Source: Podarcis raffonei
Lineage: Eukaryota; Chordata; Lepidosauria; Squamata; Lacertidae
Direction: 5' to 3'
NCBI RefSeq assembly: GCF_027172205.1
Contig: NC_070614.1
Location: 1,622,001-1,686,000, forward strand
Length of the DNA: 64,000 nt
Made by a program: the position numbers and the translations under genes
Shown here: positions 47,501 to 62,223 of the stretch, in pieces
Position numbering within the stretch: position 1 is the stretch's first letter
Layout of the letters: each line of letters opens with the position of its first letter
The notes under the pieces: model-generated
Databases searched by the model: none
Told to the model about the DNA's origin: nothing
Seen by the model: only the letters and a program-made list of their open reading frames with translations

Positions 47501-50500
47501 CAGAAATTTTCTTTGTATTTCACATTATGAGGTTCTACTGGTTTCACTATTGCACCTTATCCTTCCTATGTATGACATAAAATTTTCCCATTCTTTTTAA
47601 AATGTTTCATCGCCCTGTTGTCAAATTTCCCCCGTTAATCTAGCTATTTCTACATATTCCATTACCTTCTGTCACCATTCTTCTACGCTTGGTAATTGCT
47701 GTTGTTTCCAAACTTGGGCTAACAACAACTTTGCCGCTGTTGTTGCATATAAGAACAATTTCTGGTCATTCTTAGTAATGTCTTCTCCTACCATTGCCAA
47801 CAAGAATGTATCTGGCTTTTTCAAGAACATGTGTCTAAATATCTTCTTTAATTCATTATATATGTCTTCCCATTGTTGTAAGCAGCTTTGTGGTTTTTTT
47901 AACCTTTATAATAAAATAGAATCAAAAGTGGAGTCCGCTAATAACCCTTTTCCACTGCATATCATATCGTCCTCTTTTTATCCTTAAAACGCTATTTATA
48001 TCCATGGTTCTTTTCACATTGCAAGTGTAATTTCAGTCCTACTAATGTTTTTAGCTGCTTACAGTGTTCTCTCAAGTAAAATTTAAAAAAATTCCCAGTC
48101 CTTGTTAAAAAAATTAACATCCTGGTTCCTGACTTTTCCAGTCATTTTAGCCATTTAGTCCATCAATTTTGTTGTCCACTCTTCTCTTGTAGGTGTTTTG
48201 TCTTTCTTCCATCTTTGGGCTAAGAGTATCTGGGCTGCCGTCATCGCATACATGAGCAGTCTTTTGAAGTCCCTTGGTATCTCTGCACCTAAAATTCCTA
48301 ATAAAAAGGGTTTTGGTTTTTTAACAAAGGTTATTTAAAAACTCATTGTATATCATTTCCCAATATGCTTTTATCACCTTACAGGTCCACCACATATGAT
48401 AAAGGTGACCTCTTTTTCTTTACATTCCCAGCACGTATTTGAACTAGTCTTATACATTTTTGTTAACTTACTGGGAGTCAAATACCATCTATACATCATC
48501 TTCATATAATTTTCTTTCAGTGTTCTACATGCTGTAAATTTTAAGTCCTCTCTCCATAGCTTCTCCCAAGAGGAGAGTTGAGTATTGTATCCAAAATCTC
48601 TTGCCCATTGTATCATTACCAAGTTAACCTCTTCATCTTTAGTATACCATTCTAACAACATCTTTTACATTTTAGAGAGTGTTTTTACTTTATTTTCCAA
48701 CAATTCCTTTTCAAACCTTGAGATTTCGTTACTGAATCCATTTCTTTTATCCTTTTTAAATACATCATTTAACTGATGGTAGTGTAACCAATCTGTTAAA
48801 AACTCTCTTATATCTTCAAAATTCTTTAGTTTCATTTTTTTCCTTTTTTTAAAAAAATAATATTTTATTAGATTTTAACAGACAAAAGGTTACAGAACAA
48901 GAAAGTAGACAAAAAAGTAAAAAGACACAAAAAAGATACAAAAAACCAAAATTTAACATAAAAAATGTAAAAAGAAAAATAAAAAAAAATCCCTCTTTTC
49001 AGTTTCTTACCATTCATTTACTTATTTTCCTGACTTCCTCTCACCTCCCTTTTTTGTATTCCATTTAGAAGTTGGTTCAGCAAATTCATACCCTCTTATT
49101 TTACCCTTAATTATTTATCCTCATATGTTGTCACTTCAGATTTTCATCTAATATCAATCCATTCTTACAAGTTCTTATTTTACCTTATTACTAGAACTGC
49201 TTCGTTTCATTTCAACATCATTACCATTTAAAAATTTTACAGTTCAATTTCTTTAACCTTATCTTACCTTCTAAACCTTAAAGTTTTAGAATTTAAACCA
49301 TATTTAAGCTTAACTCCTTCAAACCTTTCTGCTAAAGCCAATTAATTCCTTTCCAGCACATTTTAGTATTTCAAAAGTAAAATAGTTTATAAAAAAAGAG
49401 ATTCTCATTCTAGATTTATCCAACGTCCCTTCTTCCTGGTTTCGGATAATGTCAGTCCTTCCACCATTGTGTTCTATCCATCAATCGGGTGTTCTAATAT
49501 CAGAGGCTCTCAAGTCCCTTCTGTGCCCCCTCTGCAGGTTTTCTTGTTCCTGTTTATACTTGCACGCGTCCCTGTCCCTTGTTGGATTCTTGCATATTTT
49601 CTTCCCTTTCTCCTTGGGGAGTGAATCTCCGGGGAGCTCCATACAGAAATATTCTCCATTTTCTTTTATCAGATTGTCCCATTCCCCGATGATCCACTCC
49701 CCAATATTTGATTTGTAATCCAAAAAGTAGTTGTTCCAAAAATGATCATCAACTTGTTTCACAGTCCCACCAGAGCTAATGACTTCCTTAACTCCAAAGT
49801 TTAACAGATGTTCTCCAAGTTCAATCTTCCAATGTTGCAGCTTTTGGTCATGCGGGATTTTGAGTCTCTGTATCTTTTGAGGTGCAATCGCAACCTCTTC
49901 CGTCTTCCTCTGCCCTTGGACTTGCCTTGTTGAACCAGTTTCCTGTATTGGCTGTTGTGAGGTTTCTTTGACTTCGTTTCCTGTTAGTTCATCTTTACTA
50001 GCCGGAGCAGATATAAGATCCAACTTTTGGTTCATCAAGATCACTTTCTCATCCAACTGCTGCAGCACAGCATTTATTTTGCCAAGGGCAGCAAGTAAGG
50101 CTTCCTCCTTATTCATTTTCTGTCAAGGTCAAATAGCTGGTCCCACGGTCTGATTTTCACAGATATTATATCTTCCCCATAAATTGCAACAAACACACTG
50201 GCTAGCTCCCTCTAGGGGATACAATTACTATTTAACGTCCATCTTTAAAGTGTATCCAACAAAGGGAAATTTACTTTCGATTTTCAGATTCTTTGCTTCC
50301 TTTCAGTATAATGCAAACAAGCAGAAAGCAGCATTAGAATTATTTTATTTTTCTTTTAGTTCTGTCTGTCAGTAGTTTTCCCGTTTTCAATTAGTAATCA
50401 TCACCGACAATTTCTGTCCTGACATTCCGTCCCCAGGTTTGGGATGATGGGAGCTTGTATTCTTTCACTCTCTTTGCAGGATTAAAAGGTCAAAATTTCT

Positions 50501-53500
50501 TCCCCCCTTTTCTCCTGCTGTCAAGGGGGGTTTTTATAGTTATAGATGCAGGAAATTTCAATCTTAAAATCAATTTTTCCGGCTTTTTAGCTTATAAGAT
50601 CTTTGCTTCGGTCTATTTACAAAAAACGGGAGGTGGACTTCCTGTTTACACCTTCCCGCTTCGGTGCCAAATTCAAAGTTGTTCCTTTGATCAAAGGGGG
50701 AATTCCTTTGATCTCCCGATCTTTCAATTGTCCTACTCACGGGTTGTTGTTTAAAAGCCGAATTGTCACAGGAAAGAGGACAGCGCTCTCTGACATCAGC
50801 TGTGCAGCTTCGCTCCGCAGAAGTAGCGATTGACTCACAGCACCGCGCCAGCACCCCCGTCTCGCTCCGGAGCCCTTTGCAGGGTTCCTTTGCCGATGGG
50901 GGGGGGGCGCAAAAGGTGCCCGCCGAGTCCCACGATCGCAGGCTTCACCGCCTGCAGTTTTCAAGAGGGTCCCCGCTTCGCTGCAGCGGTAGGACCCGAT
51001 TTCTGCGGGGCTTTCTCCCTCTAAATTAGAGGGAATCCGCCATTGTCGGTGGCACCGCCTCCGGAAGCCAAAATTCTTTAGTTTCAATTGGTTCTCTACC
51101 TCTGTTAACAGCTCTTTATAAGTTCCCATTTATTTTTCGCATCCAACTTTTTCAGTGGTATCACTTTTAGTGGGGAAAGCCACCATGGTGTTTTCTGCAC
51201 TAACAATTTTTTTATATTTCTTCCATACACCATAAATTGATTTTCTTACCAAACGTGTTAAAAATTATTTATGTACTTTTCATACCATAGATATGCATGC
51301 CAACCAAATCTGTTATCATGACCTTCCAAATCTAGAACAACTTGTAAGCAACTTTGGATGGGCTTTTCCTGGAAAAACAGCACCAGTCCATTATAAAATA
51401 ATAATAAAAAAATGTAGCCTCTCATCAGAACCACCAGTGAAAATTTCAGAACTATCCTGTTGTCTTTTATTTTTTGATAAAGTTTGCAAATGGAACTAAA
51501 TGGGGGGGTGAGGAAGAGGGGTTTGATATGTTCATATTGTCAAGACATTAGTGCCTCAAAATGCTTGCATTTAACTTTAGCCCTAGGAAACAGTTGCAAG
51601 GGCCTCAGCACCCAGCTCTAACTTAGTGAACAATGAGAAATTTTTCCAGAGCCAGTTTTATGATGAAGCAAAGCAAAGCAATCACTTTGGGTAGAAAAGA
51701 TGCTGTTTTCTTGCTTCCTATCTCAAAATGTCAATTTTTAAAAATGAAGTATCATCCATTGTGTTTGCTGACGTGTGTACAGTATATCTAATGTGAGTTT
51801 GCCTCTTTTGCTTGTGGGTTGCATTATATACGTGTCTACTCAAAAGTAAGTCCCACTGAGTTCCCTGGGACTTGCTTCCAGGTATGTGGGCATAGGATAA
51901 AGGTGGGCTGGGTAAAGGTAACCTATCATGGATAGGCATGCAGGAGAAATTCAGTTCAGCTGAATCTATGCAATTCACTTTCTGAAACACCATGCAAACT
52001 GGGACCATCCTTTGAAATGCAAACTTATCCCAATTTTGCAATGCAGTTCTCTGACCAGACAAGGTTTACAGAAATGCATGTACTGGGGAAAAGTGTACAT
52101 AAAAACAAATATATTTGTGCAAACACAAGAGTGCATTATATTAGGATAAAATGCTTGCAAAATGTATATGTTGGTCAAAACTGCCTACAACAATGTGTTT
52201 ATTTGGAAAAAATTGCACTAAAATGCTGAAGAATTTTCATGTGGATTACAACTATTATTTTTTGCAAATTTCTGCAGAAATGTGAAGAACTAGATTTAAG
52301 ATTGGAAAAATGAGAAACTGAGAGAAGGAAAATTGACAGGTCCTTCTATCCCTAGCTATGGGTACCTATTGCAACCTATTAGGTGTCATTCTTTTTTGCA
52401 GAAACAAACAGAATTTGGATTCTGTCAGGTTGTCAGGTGTCCTTCACCTTCAAGGAAAATTGCTGTGCCTGTTTGTTTGACTGCAGCAGTTACAACTCAC
52501 AAGGCTGAGCATGAGACCCCTTTTGGATGGGAGATAAATATAATATTAGGCACAGGTGGAAACACTCACTTCAAGCCTGAAACACTGCAAGCCCACAAGA
52601 AACATTGCTGTGATTTCCAAAGAGAGTAAGATGATCTAGGTGTTGCATTATTGTGGAAGACACAAGCAGGGCCCCCAGAAGTTGGGCTCTGATTCCCAGC
52701 AGCCTCAGCAGCCAGCATGGCCAATGGTTAAGGCTGTTGGGAGCTCTAGTTTAACAACACCCAAAGGGCCACAGGTTCCTCACCCTTGAGGGAAAGCATT
52801 TACATGATGCACACCTGCTTCTGCACATCCATGCCATGTATTCATTATGGTTCCCACACCACTAGGGTTGTCAAGTTCCGTCGCACAGGGGAAAGTTCAC
52901 GGTCAGATGAAGATGTCATTTCAGGAGAGCATGAAGTCCAAATTGAGGGTGTCCAGACGCAGTTAGAGGCTGTGGAGCTGGAAGATGGAGGGATGGTGCC
53001 AAAGGAGTTTGCAAACCCAACTGATGGTGAGTTGTGTGGACATCTGCTCCCACCCCTGAGGAAGGAGCAAAATGTTAATATGCATTGTGAAAAAAATGAA
53101 ATACCCCAAAACTTTTCATAGCCTTTCATAACTTCATTTTAACACTGGTCTCTTTCAAGTGGATTGGGGTTGCTGGCCCAAGGACCCCCCTTTTGTCTTT
53201 TAGTGGGTATTGCTAATTTTTTAGTTATTATTACATTGTACTACTATATTGTTTTGTTGTTCTAGATACGTTTATGGTGGAAGATGCGGTGGAAGCCATC
53301 GGATTTGGCAGGTTCCAGTGGAAACTCTCCGTCCTGACAGGCTTAGCATGGGCAAGTAGAGGTTGCTAGAAAGAGCAAAGCCAAGGGAGGCCAGGGCCAG
53401 GGAATGGTTGGCCCACAGACTGCAACTATTTCCCACCTTAATTTTCCTCAGTTTCCCTGGCCTGGATGATGGGAGGCATTGAGCCAGAAGAGACTGGCTT

Positions 53501-56500
53501 TGGGATATATGGCTTGATTTTAGGCAACTGCTGAGGCACACAGTTGCTCAAAGTCACCAGTACATGCAGTTGCCTGGCTCATTTAAGACTATACAGAACC
53601 TTTATTCTCAGTAATGATGGAACTTACAGGTGGAGAATACTTTTATTTTTACATGTTTTTATTATTTGCAAAGGGGATCTTTTTATGAGCTAACACTTTA
53701 TTATCGCTTTGGGCTGTGCTGTGTCTTTGTACTGTTATCCAGGCCATGAGGCTTTATGATGTACATGGTTGGCTCTTTATTTGCTTTCCTCGTGCTGTGT
53801 TTGCACTTTGTTTTTGTTGCCAACAAATCAATTATATATATATACATAGGAAGGCGAAGAGAAATCTGGTGAGCTGTCAGGGCAGCTGGTGCTCTAACTA
53901 ATGCCTTCTTCCTTCTTGCCCTTCTAGATGGCTGATGCCATGGAAATGATGATTCTGAGCATCCTTGCACCCCAGCTTCACTGTGAGTGGCGATTACCCA
54001 CCTGGCAGGTTGCATTGCTAACCTCGGTAGGAAAATACCAGACAGCTTTTGTATTCTGTAAGGTTTTCCACTCGTTAACTGTGGGTTGCTCAAAGAGTCA
54101 AAAAACCCTTTCTGTCCAGCAAGCGCACCAGTTTGCAGAACGCCCAAGAGTGTTGAAGGAATCTATTTCTCCCACAAAGACACCTGCGTGTTACAGCCCC
54201 TCGCACTGTGGCTTGCTTCACGTTCACCGAATTTCAGCTCTAAACTCTAGCATTGCTTATTGGTGGAGGTTATTCTTCCTTTGGGCAACCTTTCCTTTTT
54301 TTTTTTTAATATACTTTTTATTAAGAAATTTTTTATAACCACAAAAACATAACAATACAACACAATAAACACAACAAACAAACAAACAAAAACAAAAACA
54401 AGTACAATTTCAAATCTTATTTTCTTATACCTTTCTTCTCCGACTTCCTCATACCTCCCTTTTCTGTATTCCAATTTCTAATCAATTTTTCAGCAAATCT
54501 TCCCTTATTTTAATTTAATTTACTCTTCCTTATTCTCCTTGTCTTATCCATTACTAATAGTAACCATTTATTTTCTACTCCAACATCATTCTAACTTTCA
54601 TTGATTTTATAATATTTCTTTAAATAGTCCTTGAATTTTTTCCATTCTTCTTCCGCTGCTTCTCTTCCCTGGTTTCGGATTCTGCTCGTCATTTCTGCTA
54701 AACCCATGTAATCAATCACCTTCATCTGCCATTCTTCCAAGGTGGGTAACTCTTGTGTCTTCCAGTACTTCGCAATGAGTATTCTTGCTGCTGTTGTAGC
54801 ATACATAAAAAAAGTTATATCCGTCTTTAACACCCCTTGGCCGACAATACCCAAGAGAAAGGCCTCTGGTTTCTTAGGGAAGGTATATTTAAATACCTTT
54901 TTCAGTTCATTATAGATCATTTCCCAGAATGCCTTAATCTTCGGGCACGTCCACCAGAGGTGAAAAAATGTACCTTCCTTTTCCTTACATTTCCAACATT
55001 TATTATCAGGCAAATGGTAAATCTTTGCTAGCTTGACTGGGGTTATGTACCACCTATAGATCATCTTCATAATATTTTCTCTTAAGGCATTACATGCCGT
55101 AAATTTCATCCCGGTGGTCCACAACTTCTCCCAGTCAGCAAACATAATGTTATGACCAATGTCCTGAGCCCATTTAATCATGCTTGATTTGACCATTTCA
55201 TCCTGTGTATTCCATTTCAGCAGCAAATTATACATTTTTGACAAATTTTTAGTGCTGGATTCTAACAGTTCAGTCTCCAATTTTGATTTTTCCACCTGGA
55301 AGCCAATTTTACTGTCCATTTTAAACACTTCATTTATTTGATGATAGTGCAGCCAATCTCTCACTTTCCCTTTTAGTTTCTCAAAACTCTGCAATCTCAG
55401 TCTGTCCCCTTCCTTTTCCAGAATTTCCCAATATCTTGGCCATTTAGACTCCATATTTAACTTTTTAACTGCCTTAGCTTCCATTGGCGACAACCACCTT
55501 GGGGTTTTGTTTTCCAACAAATCTTTATATCTAATCCAGACATTTAATAGTGCTTTTCTGACAATATGGTTTTTAAAACCTTTGTGTGCTTTAACCTTGT
55601 CATACCACAAATATGCATGCCACCCAAAGATATTATTAAAACCTTCTAAGTCCAAAATATCTGTATTTTCAAGAAGCAGCCAATCTCTTAACCAGCAGAA
55701 AGCTGCCGCTTCATAGTACAGTTTAAAGTCTGGCAGGGCAAATCCCCCTCTTTCCTTTGCATCCGTTAGTATCTTAAACTTTATTCTGGGCTTTTTGCCC
55801 TGCCAGACAAATTTAGATATATCTTTTTGCCACTTCTTGAAACAATCCGTCTTATCCACTATTTGCAATGCTTGGAACAAAAACAACATTCTTGGCAATA
55901 CATTCATTTTTATAACTGCAATTCGACCTAACAAGGAAAGCTTCAGATTTGACCAGATCTCCAAGTCTTTTTTCACTTCTATCCAAGTTTTTTCATAATT
56001 ATCTTTAAATAAATTCACATTCTTAGCTGTCATATTTATCCCCAAATATTTCACTTTTTTAACCACAGTCAACCCTGTCACATTCTGAAACCTTTCTTTT
56101 TCAAACTGTGTTAGATTTTTCTCCAATACCTTAGTCTTTAACTTATTCAATTTAAATCCTGCCACTTGACCAAACTCTTGAATTATTTCCAAAACTCTTT
56201 TCGTGCTAGCTTCTGGCTCTTGTAATGTAAGTACCAGGTCATCTGCAAATGCTCTCAATTTATATTGTTTAGCTCCGACCTGAACCCCTTTAACCAACTG
56301 GTCCTTCCTAATCATATTTAGCAAAACCTCCAGGACCGATATGAAAAGTAATGGGGAGATAGGGCACCCCTGACGTGTCCCTTTTTCAATCTTGAACTCT
56401 TCTGTAACCACATTATTTACAATTAATTTTGCTTTCTGTTCAGAATATATTGCACCTATACCATTTTCAAACCCTTGGCCTACCCCCATCCCCCGGAGGT

Positions 56501-59500
56501 TCTTCAACATAAAACTCCAAGATATATTGTCAAAGGCTTTCTCGGCATCCACAAATATTAAAACTGCCTTAGTGTTTATATCCACTTCCAACTTTTCCAA
56601 AATGTCAATTATATTCCTTACGTTGTCCGATAAGTGCCTTTTCGGGAGAAAGCCCGCTTGGTCCCCGCCTTTGGGCAACCTTTCCACTACCCATTGAATT
56701 GCAGGAATATGGGGCTTGGTTAAAGGTGCCTGTTGAGGCTACACACTGTTTTTGCCATGAGGCAAACTCTCTTAGCTTTAATCTCTCTGGAGATAAATCT
56801 ACAAGGAGTTGGACATGATTGGTGGATTTATTGTCCACCATATTCCAGTGTAGGGTTGTGCTGATATTTCCTGAACACAAGTCACATCCACACCATATTT
56901 AAAGCACACTGCTTCCCACAAAGCATCATGGGAATTGTAGTTTGTCACCCTGGCTCTTTACCCTTTACCCTTTGACCGTTGAGATAGCTAAATATTTTAG
57001 GACCTACTCTAGTTGTGATAGTAATTTGTTTTAATGCTTTATTTTATATTTCTGTAACCTGCCCTGAGACCTTCCAGTGAAGGGTGGATAATGCATCTCA
57101 TCATAGTAACAGTGATAATGGTGCTGGGAATGGCAGCTCCATGAAGGGCAAACTGCAGTCCCCAGGATTCTTTGGAGAAAGCCATGCGTCTTAAAAAGTG
57201 TTTTAAATATATGGCGTGGACATGACCACAATGGTGTCATTAAAAGAAAAATTCTTTTACTCACTTTTCATAGCAAATTCCATTACTTGGTGTGTTACAA
57301 ATTAAAACAAAACTAGATACCTCACCATTCAGATATGAAAAACAAGGCAGATGATTACAACCAGCCAACTAAAAGAAACCTCAAACATGACCCAAACATT
57401 CACCCAAAGGCTGGCAAATAACAGGGCCTTCAGCTGGTGTCAAAAGGTTTTCAGGGTAGGCACCAGCTGTAATCTCAATGCACAGGGGGTTCCAAAGTTG
57501 GGGGGGCCCTGGTGGAAAGCCTCTCCCTCCTCCTGGCCTCAACTAAAGAAGACAGAGAGAGCCTCACAGGCAGATCTTTATAAACAGGCCAGTCTGCGCA
57601 GGAGGAGCCTCGCTGTGCTTTGTAAGTCCACAAAGTCGTAGGGTTGTAGAGCTGGAAGGGTCATCAAGTTCAAGCAGTGGTCGCAACGGGGTGGTTGGGG
57701 GGGGCCGGTAAGCCCCGGGTTCCATGACTGCGGGGGTGACAAGAAGTCACCCTGTGGGGGCTTGGGGCAGCGCGCGCAGCCATTGCGCTGCTGCAGCTGC
57801 ATGTGGAGAATCCTCTGTTCATGGCTGCAGCCACAAGCAGAGGATCCCAGCACCCTCCATATGGCGCTGGAGCAGCAAACTGCTGTACAGCACATGTGTG
57901 GCATAACTACGTACAGCTCATGTGTGCAACGCTGCACATGCGCTGTACCTGGCGGTTTGCTGTGGCACTGCTCCAACGCTGTACGGACAGTGCCAGGATC
58001 CTCTGCTCGTTCGCGGTTGTAGCGGCAACAGAGGGCTCCTGGCACCGTCCATATGGCACTGGAGCGGCGCTGGCAGCAAGCCGCTATACAGCACATGTGC
58101 GGTGTCACTATATACGGCGCATGCATCGTATGTAGCGACACCGCACATGTGCCCTCCGTAGTGACGCCCGCCCCGGGTGCCACAGCGCCTTCCTTTGCCC
58201 CTGAGTCCAAGGCAGGAATCACAGCTAAAGAATCCCCCGCAGGTGGCCATTCAACCTCAGTTTAAGTGCCTTGAAGCAGGTTCAGCAGCCAGGACCATCC
58301 TTTCAGGGTTGGTGGTTCATTTCCCCCCAAAGAGCCACCCAGGAGAGACGCCAAGAGCTAGGGGCAGCTTCTGAACCAGCTCAGTGGGCAGCCCCACACA
58401 GAGTGCATTGCTGTAGTCAAGAGTGTGTGGGTCACTCTGGGAAGGCTCTCTCTGTCCTGAAATGGCCACAGCTGGCAAACCAGATGTGACTGGTAAAAGA
58501 CACTCATTGGGCTGTATGACTGATTCCACCATGCAGTTAGCAGATGATTATAACAAAAATCTGTACATAAGCCTCCCCATCTAGCCCCAATGTTACCAGG
58601 CCAAATGTTAGCAGGCCAAAGCTCTGAGGTCAGATTTCCCGCAGCCCTCTCCCCTAAAAACGGAAAGATTGATATGAGGAATTTATGATGGATATATCTG
58701 TCTCTCACTCCTCACAATATTGCCGTTTTACTGTCAGCCTCTAAGATGCTATCTGTCAACCATTATAACAGATCTCCCATACCCTGTGGGATCATCCAAA
58801 AATTGGACATTTTGTCAAGTTGTGGCCCAAAATTCAGATGTTTGTGTGCCAAATTCTAGTTCTGAGATCTTGCCAAACTTGGGCTAAGAATGTTTTCTTC
58901 TTCTTCTTCTTCGCTTTCTTTTCTAGATGGTTCTCTCAGAACACTCCCAGTTCAGCCTGTGAATAACAAATATCCTTTCTTTCACTTGATGCAGGTGGTG
59001 TTTATGGGAATGATGTTCAGTTCCACACTCTGGGGAAACATTTCAGACCAGTATGGCAGAAAAACAGTAAGTCTCCAGCCTTCCCCTGAAGTATTTGCCA
59101 GGTAGTTTGCTGCCACCAAACTGAGTGCCACGAAGGCCCTCTGTGGTTAGGCAGTGGGGCTTCAAAGTGGGTGGTGTACCTCTCGGCCACTACTTGGGAC
59201 TAATCTTTCCAAGTCTGACTCAGTTTAAATTCAGTTCACTCCTCCCTTCCACATTCGTGGGCTGTAATTACCTTTCTGCTTTTCTTTTGAGTTACAGCAG
59301 GGAACCTGGGGCCACCAGATGATGATCATGGGACTACAACTCCCATCACCCCTCACTGTAGGTCATACTGTCAGGGGCTGCTGGGAATTGGTGTCCAACA
59401 ATATCTGGAGGGCCACAGATTCATTTTCCTTGGTGTAAGATATAGTGGATATTTATTAATTTATTTATAAATATAGCTATATACAACTAATTGTTTTTTT

Positions 59501-62180
59501 GAAAAATAATAATAGAGCAGTTTAGAACAGTTGTACATAAAACCATACAATAAAAACCATTTAAAAAAATGTTTAAATCAGAAATCAGCTAACTATTGTG
59601 GCAAGATGCGTTCTTAATCACTGGTATAGGCCTGGAGGAATATATTCCCCCCCCCCAGCATGTTGAAACGGAAGGTGCCTGATGAATTTCTAGTGGCAGG
59701 GTGTTCCACAGGGCTGGGCCAATGACACTAAATGCTCAGTTTCTCATTGTTGTCAAATGAGTCTCACCAACTCGGGGAACAACCAACAATGCCCCAAAGT
59801 TGTTCAGGGTTTTATAGAGAAACACAAGTGCATGAACCTGGTTTAGCAGTAGATGGGCAGCCAGTGCAGCCAGTTCAAGAATGGGGTCACATGTTATGTG
59901 CCATCTGAGAGGCGTATTCTGCGCCAGCTGGAGCTTCTAAACCAGGCCCAAGGGCAGCCCCAGCTAGAGCGCGTTGCAGTAATCCAGTCTTGAGATTGAC
60001 AACACAGACTTTATGGTTGGCCCTGTAAGAGAAGGAGAATTGCTTTAGAAGTCAGGAAGAAGCTTGTCAGAGAGTATGGCAGTGGTCTTCTTTCAATTTT
60101 GTATTTCTTAATCCAATGCAGGGGTTAAAGATCAGTGTGCTCTGGACCTTATACTATGGTATTCTTAGCGGTTTTGCACCCGTTTACAGCTGGATCCTGG
60201 TGCTGAGGGGGCTGGTGGGCTTTGGCATCGGAGGAGTCCCTCAGTCGTAAGTCAATATTCCCATTCCTTGCCCCCCCCTTCCTGGTGGTTTTAGTGCTTT
60301 AGAGCCAGTGTGGTGTAGTGGTTAAGAGCAGTGGACTCGTAATTTGGTGAATCAGGTTCGCGTCTCCGCTCCTCCACCTGCAGCTGCTGGGTGACCTTGG
60401 GCCAGTCACACTTCTCTGAAGTCTCTCAGCCCCACCCACCTCACGGAGTGTTTGTTGTGGGGGAGGAAGGGAAAGGAGAAAGTCAGCCACTTTGAGACTC
60501 CTTTGGGTAGTGATCAAGCGGGATATCAAATCCAAACTCTTCTTCTTCTTTTTCTTCAGTTGAAAAGCTGACTATGTCCCAAACGTCTTTTGCATTTAGT
60601 AACTGCCTTCCATCTTCCCCACCCCAAAGCATTATGGCCATCTTCAAATATCTAAAGGAGCTCAGCTAAACGGCAAAGCACTTCTGTTTGGGAAGCCCAA
60701 CCTTTTCAGCTGCTTACATTGAGCAGTGGGGATCCAGGTGCCTCTGGGAAGGCAAACGTGGCCCAGACAAGGGCAGAATTCAGAGATGAAAATGGCAGAA
60801 ATAATTGGCAGGGCAGGAGAGATTAGTCCTGAATAAGGCATGAGCTCCTGAACTGGGAGGATGAGGCATCCCCAAGAGTTGTGCCCCTGGAATGACTCCA
60901 GGCCTGCTTTGCTCTGGTCAGGAGAAGCACTTTGCCTTCCTTCCTTTTCCCCATTCATTGGACCTGTGAACATGGATCCTCTGCCCCACAGGTGGGCTGT
61001 TTCAAAGCAACCTGAGCAGGTCTTTAATCAATGGCTAATGGGCTTCCTTCATAGGCACCAGCATCCACTTGGAAATAAAGCCAGCCCCCACCCCCACCCC
61101 TCAAGTTTTTTCAAGAGCCAGAACAAAATCAAACCAAAGCTTTCAGAAACATTACAGAGTGATGAATTTCCAAACCACAAATCCATGGGGAAACCACCAG
61201 TTTTGGACTCTGGACTCCACTATATCAGCTGCCAAGCGATGCTTAGCAAGGGAATCTTATTAATGCCATTTGATTCAAACATGTTAGCTCTGCTCCTGGG
61301 ATATGTTCCTTTTTCTGAGGATTTGTGTGATATATTTTTCCTTTGCATATTACATTTACTGAAGACATTTTTATATCACATTTAGAAGTCATCTGCCTCC
61401 CCAAAATAGATAATTTATATTTATAATATTTTGTGTGGTTGTGGTGTGTAGGTATATCAGTTGTTTGGCCAGGGGAAATAAAGTTGTATTAAGTTCTTCC
61501 CATGTCAGTTTCAGGAGGAAGCCCATCAGATATCCAAACACACACACCCTCTGTGTCTTCCTTCTGACTTTGCCTCCTCTCTTTCCTTTCTCTCCAGGGT
61601 GACGCTGTATGCAGAATTCCTCCCAATGAAATCTAGAGCAAAATGCATTTTGTTAATTGAGGTAGGTGGAAAAACAAAGAGGCGAAGGCTGTTGGCAGGA
61701 AAGGGGTTACCATTCTGCTCCAAACGGCAAGGCCATCCCAGGACAGAGAGCATCCCAAGCAAAGGTTCAGATGTGATCAGGAGATCAGTGGGAGCTCCTT
61801 CCTTCAAAGCCTTTCCTGGGGTGGGGGAAGGAGGCAGCTGGCAGCTGGCCCTCAACCCGTTGCTGCTGTGGTTCATGCTTTCAGCCTTCCCACAACTGGG
61901 GCTTTCCAGATGTTTTAGACTCCAGCCCCATCAGTCGCAGTGAGCACAGTGAACTGTCAGGGATATTTTCAATATGATTTTTTAAAAATCTATTTATTTG
62001 TTTAAACAAGAAATACATTTAAATAGCACACAATAACAAAGTCTTATGGAGCTGCAGGGGGCAAGGTTCCCTGGGTGCCCCATACTTCATGAAATTAGTA
62101 AATGTGGGGTTTGATCAATAGATTTAGCAAGGCCGAGAACAGAAGTCTAGCCAGCTTCCTCAGGAGATTGGCTAGTAGTA

Positions 62181-62223
<43 letters not shown>

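Larger units (their letters stand above)
47160..51345 (-). mobile_element. Older L1 copies, split by a 2.2-kb insertion
   Basis: Two L1 3' parts in minus orientation. 47160-47905 is a diverged 3' region. 47906-48834 carries ORF2 C-terminal coding ([50 protein letters not shown]), and it resumes beyond the insertion at 51069-51345 (the WHAYLWY and SIYGVWKKY region). The right part and the left part rejoin exactly at the duplicated 18 bp. Frames are broken. Confidence 0.75.

Noticed and set aside
53701-54147. 148-codon minus frame over SVOP exon 4
   Set aside because: Antisense shadow of a conserved exon and its introns; no splice or family support.
57578-58250. Several overlapping frames of 110-214 codons on both strands
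   Set aside because: All arise from the CpG-rich repeated interior of the hAT-like element; Cys/His-rich translations are repeat artefacts, not zinc fingers.
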